Positions 6,117 to 9,506 of a stretch of DNA of 9,506 bases are shown here, in pieces. The DNA comes from Planctomycetaceae bacterium (GTDB taxonomy: Bacteria; Planctomycetota; Planctomycetia; Pirellulales; UBA1268). Both the position numbers and the translations under genes were made by a program. Under the pieces are notes generated by a model that was not told where the DNA came from, searched no databases, and saw nothing but the letters and a program-made list of their open reading frames with translations. The stretch covers positions 1-9,506 of the forward strand of contig JABHNP010000017.1 of assembly GCA_018694455.1 (NCBI GenBank), read 5' to 3'. Within the stretch, counting starts at the first letter, position 1, and each line of letters starts with the position of its first letter.

Positions 6117-8822
6117 ATGAAAAGATCTCTTGTCACGTTAGGCTTTTTCTCACTAGCACTCATGCTGGTGGCATCTTTTGCTCAAGCCCAGGAAAAACCG
6201 AATGTCGTTTTCATCCTTGCCGATGACCTCGGTTATGGTGACCTCGGATGCTACGGCCATCCTTATGCGCAAACGCCGAATATCAATAGCCTCGCCAAAG
6301 ACGGCACACGGTTTACCCGGTTCTATGCAACAGGAGTGACCTGTCAGCCAAGTCGGGTTGGGTTTATGACCAGCCGACATCCATGCAGCTTTGAACGCCG
6401 AGTCGGCGACTATGGTTTCGATGGTCGCCCAACGATTACAGAACTCCTCAACAAAAACGGCTATGCCACCGGCCATTTCGGAAAGTGGCATATCGGACCT
6501 GCAGCTGGAGGAAAAAAAGCGTCCGACCTACATCCACCTGCTGATAGCTACGGCATCGACGAGATTGAAGTTCTCAGTTCTCTGAAAGATCACACAAAAG
6601 GACGTGACGACAACACGTTTGAAGCGGCTATCAATTTTATCGAACGGCATAAGGACGAACCATTTTATGTCAATGTCTGGGCCCACATTTCACACTTTAG
6701 CATCCCATCGGACACCGTGTTTGCGGAGAAGTTCAGCAACCTACAGGTCGATGAGTCGCTCTTTGGGTCGTACATGAAGGCCACGAAGTTTGATATCTGT
6801 CGAGACGAATGGGGACGAAGCGTCAATGACTGTATGAAAAACTACCTCGCCGATGTCTGGAGTTTGGACGCGGCTATTGGGCGGTTATTGACAAAGCTTG
6901 ATCAGCTAGGCCTTTCTGAGAACACTATCGTTGTTTTTGCCAGTGATCAGGGGCCCGCGAGAAACACGCTCAACACACTGAAAGCAAATCAGGTCGGTGA
7001 CACGACTCGTGCAAACATGATGGGGTGGACCAAGGGGCTTCGAGGCGGAAAGCACGAGATGTACGAAGGTGGGCCACGAGCTCCATTTATTGTGCGTTGG
7101 CCAGGCAAGGTCCCTGCTGATGCTGTCAACGACACCAGTATTCTTTCTGGGTTGGACTTCCTGCCGACGGTGTGTCGACTGACCGGCACGTCTTACGATA
7201 CGAGGATGGTCGAGGGTCATGATGTTGCTGACATCTGGCTTGGGGGAAATCGAATTCCTGAGCGGTTCCTTTTTTGGAAGAAGCAATATCCAACTGCTCT
7301 GCATGGCGATTGGAAATACCACGTCAATCGACGTGAAGGTGACGAACTCTATGACCTTGCAACTGACCCAAATGAAACCATGAATGTCATTGACACACAT
7401 CCTAAGCAAGCAGCGACAATGCTCGAGGTGATCGCGGCTTGGGATGAGTCTTTGCCAATGCCATCGGCGAAGGCTACGCCCCAACAGGTGAATGCTGTGA
7501 CAGAAAGTACTGAGGCAAGGAAGTCCATAGAGGGAAAGAGGAAACCGGAAAAGAAACAGGACTCAAAAGGTAAAGCAGAGGAAGTATCGGATGCTTTATA
7601 TCCTTGGCGAAATGTCACCGGATCGTTGCAACAGAACTGGTTTGAGTTGCACGACGGGTTGAAGAATTCGCAATACATCTTTGAAGTTGAAAAGAAAGGT
7701 ACTGTTGCCTTTGTCGGTGGGTCTATTACTGGGATGCCGTGGCGAAAGAAGGTGATGGAAAATCTCAAGCGACGTTTTCCTGCAACAGAATTCAATTTCA
7801 TCCTTGCTGGGGTCGGTTCAACGGGAACGATGTATGGTGCCTTTCGGCTGGATCGTGACGTTATTCAAAAAGGGAAAGTAGACCTGCTGTTCGAAGAAGC
7901 AGCGGTCAATGATGTGTCTATTGGTCGGACGGCCGAACAATCAATGCGAGGAATGGAAGGCATCATCCGGCATGCACGGCAGGCGAACCCTGATATGGAT
8001 GTCGTCATGATGCATTTTGCCTGCACGGAAAAAATCGAAGACTATGAGAATGGGAAGACACCCGAGGTGATTGAGAGTTTTGATACAGTGGCCGCACGCT
8101 ATGGAGTGCCGACGCTTGATATTACCAAGGAGGTCTATGAGCGTATCGAGCGAGGAGAGTTCACGTGGAAGGATGACATCAAGGGTGTGCACCCATCGCC
8201 CTTTGGGCAGCAACTCTATGCAGACAGCATTGAGCGGCTGCTCGATGAAGCATGGTCGGGAAAGCCCCGGCCAGTGGCTGCTCATGCAATGCCTGAGAAA
8301 CTTGATCCCGCCTCGTATAGCGAAGGCAAGCTGTTTGCGCCACGAATTGCCAAAAAACGAAACGGGTTTGCCGTTGAGGCTGATTACGACGCGGCAGCCG
8401 AAGGCGGAAAGGTGCGGACCGGTTGGAACGAGCGACCGCAGTTGGTCGGATATAACCCGGGAGACAGCTTTGACCTTCCCTTCATAGGTTCCGCAGTCGC
8501 TATCCAGGTGATCGCTGGTCCCCAAGCCGGTATCATCGAGCACAGTGTTGATGGCTCGGACTGGGTAGAACAAGATTTGTTTGTTGAAAAGAATAGCTTC
8601 AAGCTGCACTTAAACCGGATTTATATTCTGCGAGAGGGACTCGACACGGACGTGCCACACACCTTGTCCGTTCGGATCAGTGAGAAACGGAATGCCCTGA
8701 GTAAAGGAAATAATTGCCGCATTGTCTATTTTGGTCTGAACGGTGACCATCGCACCCCAAAAGGTGTCGATGTGGATGGAATCTATTTCGACGGCTCAAA
8801 TGGAACTGGTCCAGAGAAGTAG
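6117..8822 (+). CDS. Fusion: exported sulfatase + SGNH/GDSL esterase-like domain
   Basis: This is a 901-residue exported protein. I chose the ATG at 6117 because it opens a classic signal peptide (MKRSLVTLGF, cleavage after AQA at about 24). The in-frame ATG at 6003 would add 38 residues lacking export features and overlap the previous gene. Sulfatase, about 27-455: Asp36-Asp37, formylglycine motif CQPSR at 76-80, GKWH with Lys123 and His125, His190/His193, Asp277-Gln278 (Gln replaces the usual Asn) and Lys312. A Lys/Glu-rich linker spans about 462-490. SGNH hydrolase, about 525-715: GGSIT with nucleophile Ser536, the Gly-rich AGVGSTG, AAVND with Asn598, and GVHPSPFG with His692. The usual Asp three residues before that His is Lys689. 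About 730-895 is a probable beta-rich C-terminal domain that I cannot name. Inference: one protein removes sulfate and acyl esters from the same glycan. No clear Shine-Dalgarno sequence precedes it. Confidence 0.9.
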   Translation: MKRSLVTLGFFSLALMLVASFAQAQEKPNVVFILADDLGYGDLGCYGHPYAQTPNINSLAKDGTRFTRFYATGVTCQPSRVGFMTSRHPCSFERRVGDYGFDGRPTITELLNKNGYATGHFGKWHIGPAAGGKKASDLHPPADSYGIDEIEVLSSLKDHTKGRDDNTFEAAINFIERHKDEPFYVNVWAHISHFSIPSDTVFAEKFSNLQVDESLFGSYMKATKFDICRDEWGRSVNDCMKNYLADVWSLDAAIGRLLTKLDQLGLSENTIVVFASDQGPARNTLNTLKANQVGDTTRANMMGWTKGLRGGKHEMYEGGPRAPFIVRWPGKVPADAVNDTSILSGLDFLPTVCRLTGTSYDTRMVEGHDVADIWLGGNRIPERFLFWKKQYPTALHGDWKYHVNRREGDELYDLATDPNETMNVIDTHPKQAATMLEVIAAWDESLPMPSAKATPQQVNAVTESTEARKSIEGKRKPEKKQDSKGKAEEVSDALYPWRNVTGSLQQNWFELHDGLKNSQYIFEVEKKGTVAFVGGSITGMPWRKKVMENLKRRFPATEFNFILAGVGSTGTMYGAFRLDRDVIQKGKVDLLFEEAAVNDVSIGRTAEQSMRGMEGIIRHARQANPDMDVVMMHFACTEKIEDYENGKTPEVIESFDTVAARYGVPTLDITKEVYERIERGEFTWKDDIKGVHPSPFGQQLYADSIERLLDEAWSGKPRPVAAHAMPEKLDPASYSEGKLFAPRIAKKRNGFAVEADYDAAAEGGKVRTGWNERPQLVGYNPGDSFDLPFIGSAVAIQVIAGPQAGIIEHSVDGSDWVEQDLFVEKNSFKLHLNRIYILREGLDTDVPHTLSVRISEKRNALSKGNNCRIVYFGLNGDHRTPKGVDVDGIYFDGSNGTGPEK

Positions 8823-8902
8823 ACGCCGAGCCGTTTGGAAAATCTGATTAGACTCTCAATGAAGCGGGACTTCTTGTGAATTGCACGACGAAAAGAATAC
8901 CT

Positions 8903-9506
8903 ATGAACTTCTGCAAAACCATTTTCGCGTATCTGATCCCGTTGACCGCATTTGTGAACTGTACTTGTGCTGCGGAGCGCCCCAATATCCTGTTTTTTTT
9001 TGCCGATGACTGGGGTCGGTATGCAAGTATTTATGCTGAAAAAGATAAGCCTTCACTTAACGATGTGATCTCCACGCCCAACATTGATCGTATTGGTCGG
9101 GAAGGCGTGGTGTTTGAAAACGCGTTTGTTCCCGTTGCATCGTGTTCACCATGTCGTGCCTCGCTCGCTACGGGACGCTACTTCTGGAACTGTGGTTCAG
9201 GAGCGTTTTTAAATAGTAAGGGGAGCAACTGGGAAGGGCATGATAATCCGATGAAGAGTCTGCCGAAGTTTGGTGACCTGCTCCGTGACTCCGGCTACTT
9301 CGTGCAGCGCTCCAGAAAAACATTTGCTTTCACGCAGAGCCGCTCGAACTCAGCGATGAAAAGCTTCGGTAAGGTTCCCTATGAACGCTACGGTCTATAC
9401 GTTGGCACCGCTACGAACGAGCAGGAACGTCAGCAGCGGCACGATGAAGTTGTCGATAACTCCCGCCGCGAAATGCAACGCATCCTCGTTGGCACACCCG
9501 AGGGAC
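8903..9506 (+). CDS. Sulfatase, N-terminal part, cut by window edge
   Basis: The frame runs from the ATG at 8903 to the window end without a stop (201 codons plus one base), so the gene is truncated by the window and not necessarily broken. Seen: a signal peptide (MNFCKTIFAY, cleavage near CAA at 24), then RPNILFFFADDWG with metal ligands Asp35-Asp36, and STPNIDRIGREG at 58-69, typical of sulfatases. The formylglycine site reads CSPCR at 81-85, with Cys84 where most family members have Ser, followed by LATGRYFW. Known: the formylglycine-generating enzyme mainly needs C-x-P-x-R, so Cys81 should still be convertible. The signature differs from those of the two upstream sulfatase domains, which suggests another subfamily and probably another sulfate position. 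It begins 80 bases after the sulfatase/SGNH gene. The ATG is supported by the signal peptide; the ribosome binding site is weak. Confidence 0.9.
   Translation, partial: MNFCKTIFAYLIPLTAFVNCTCAAERPNILFFFADDWGRYASIYAEKDKPSLNDVISTPNIDRIGREGVVFENAFVPVASCSPCRASLATGRYFWNCGSGAFLNSKGSNWEGHDNPMKSLPKFGDLLRDSGYFVQRSRKTFAFTQSRSNSAMKSFGKVPYERYGLYVGTATNEQERQQRHDEVVDNSRREMQRILVGTPEG
8993..9001 (+). repeat. Nine-T homopolymer inside a sulfatase gene
   Basis: A run of nine T encodes three Phe just before the metal-binding Asp pair of the third sulfatase. It is in frame as given. Gain or loss of one T would destroy the active site and everything after it, so it is a possible slippage site or a place where a sequencing error would create a false pseudogene. 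Confidence 0.8.

Noticed and set aside
7941..8609. 222-codon open frame on the - strand
   Set aside because: It is opposite the SGNH region, whose catalytic motifs are clear on the + strand; the reverse protein is Cys/His-rich noise.

Overview
The window looks like part of a polysaccharide-degradation locus from a marine-type planctomycete (Pirellulales-like). This assignment is by gene style, not by a marker gene. The support is a Tat-exported Gfo/Idh/MocA oxidoreductase, several divergent formylglycine sulfatases, an EF-hand module inside an exported enzyme, weak Shine-Dalgarno sequences and moderate GC. Other sulfatase-rich PVC bacteria (Lentisphaerae, Kiritimatiellae) remain possible. I see no RNA gene, CRISPR array, insertion sequence or transposase.

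Layout: every real gene is on the + strand. Positions 3-134 are probably the last 43 codons of an upstream gene. A 130-base gap without a recognisable promoter or terminator follows. Then come a Tat-signal Gfo/Idh/MocA protein (265-1587), a GH105-type unsaturated uronyl hydrolase (1617-2825), a 1062-residue protein joining an FAD-dependent oxidoreductase, an EF-hand loop and a sulfatase (2837-6025), a 901-residue protein joining a sulfatase to an SGNH esterase-like domain (6117-8822), and the first 201 codons of a third sulfatase (8903 to the window edge). Gaps of 29, 11, 91 and 80 bases with no clear terminator suggest one transcription unit. No gap reaches 300 bases.

Working together (inference): GH105 enzymes remove the 4,5-unsaturated uronic acid left at chain ends by polysaccharide lyases. 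Three sulfatases with different active-site signatures would remove different sulfate esters, and the SGNH domain would remove acyl (probably acetyl) esters. The two oxidoreductases would act on the sugars released. The natural target would be a sulfated, possibly acetylated, uronate-containing polysaccharide such as ulvan, a sulfated fucan or a pectin-like glycan. No lyase, transporter, regulator or formylglycine-generating enzyme is visible here, so these must lie elsewhere.

The most unusual points are the two domain fusions, a near-copy of the signal-peptide DNA at the start of two otherwise unrelated genes, and altered active-site residues in the sulfatase and esterase domains.
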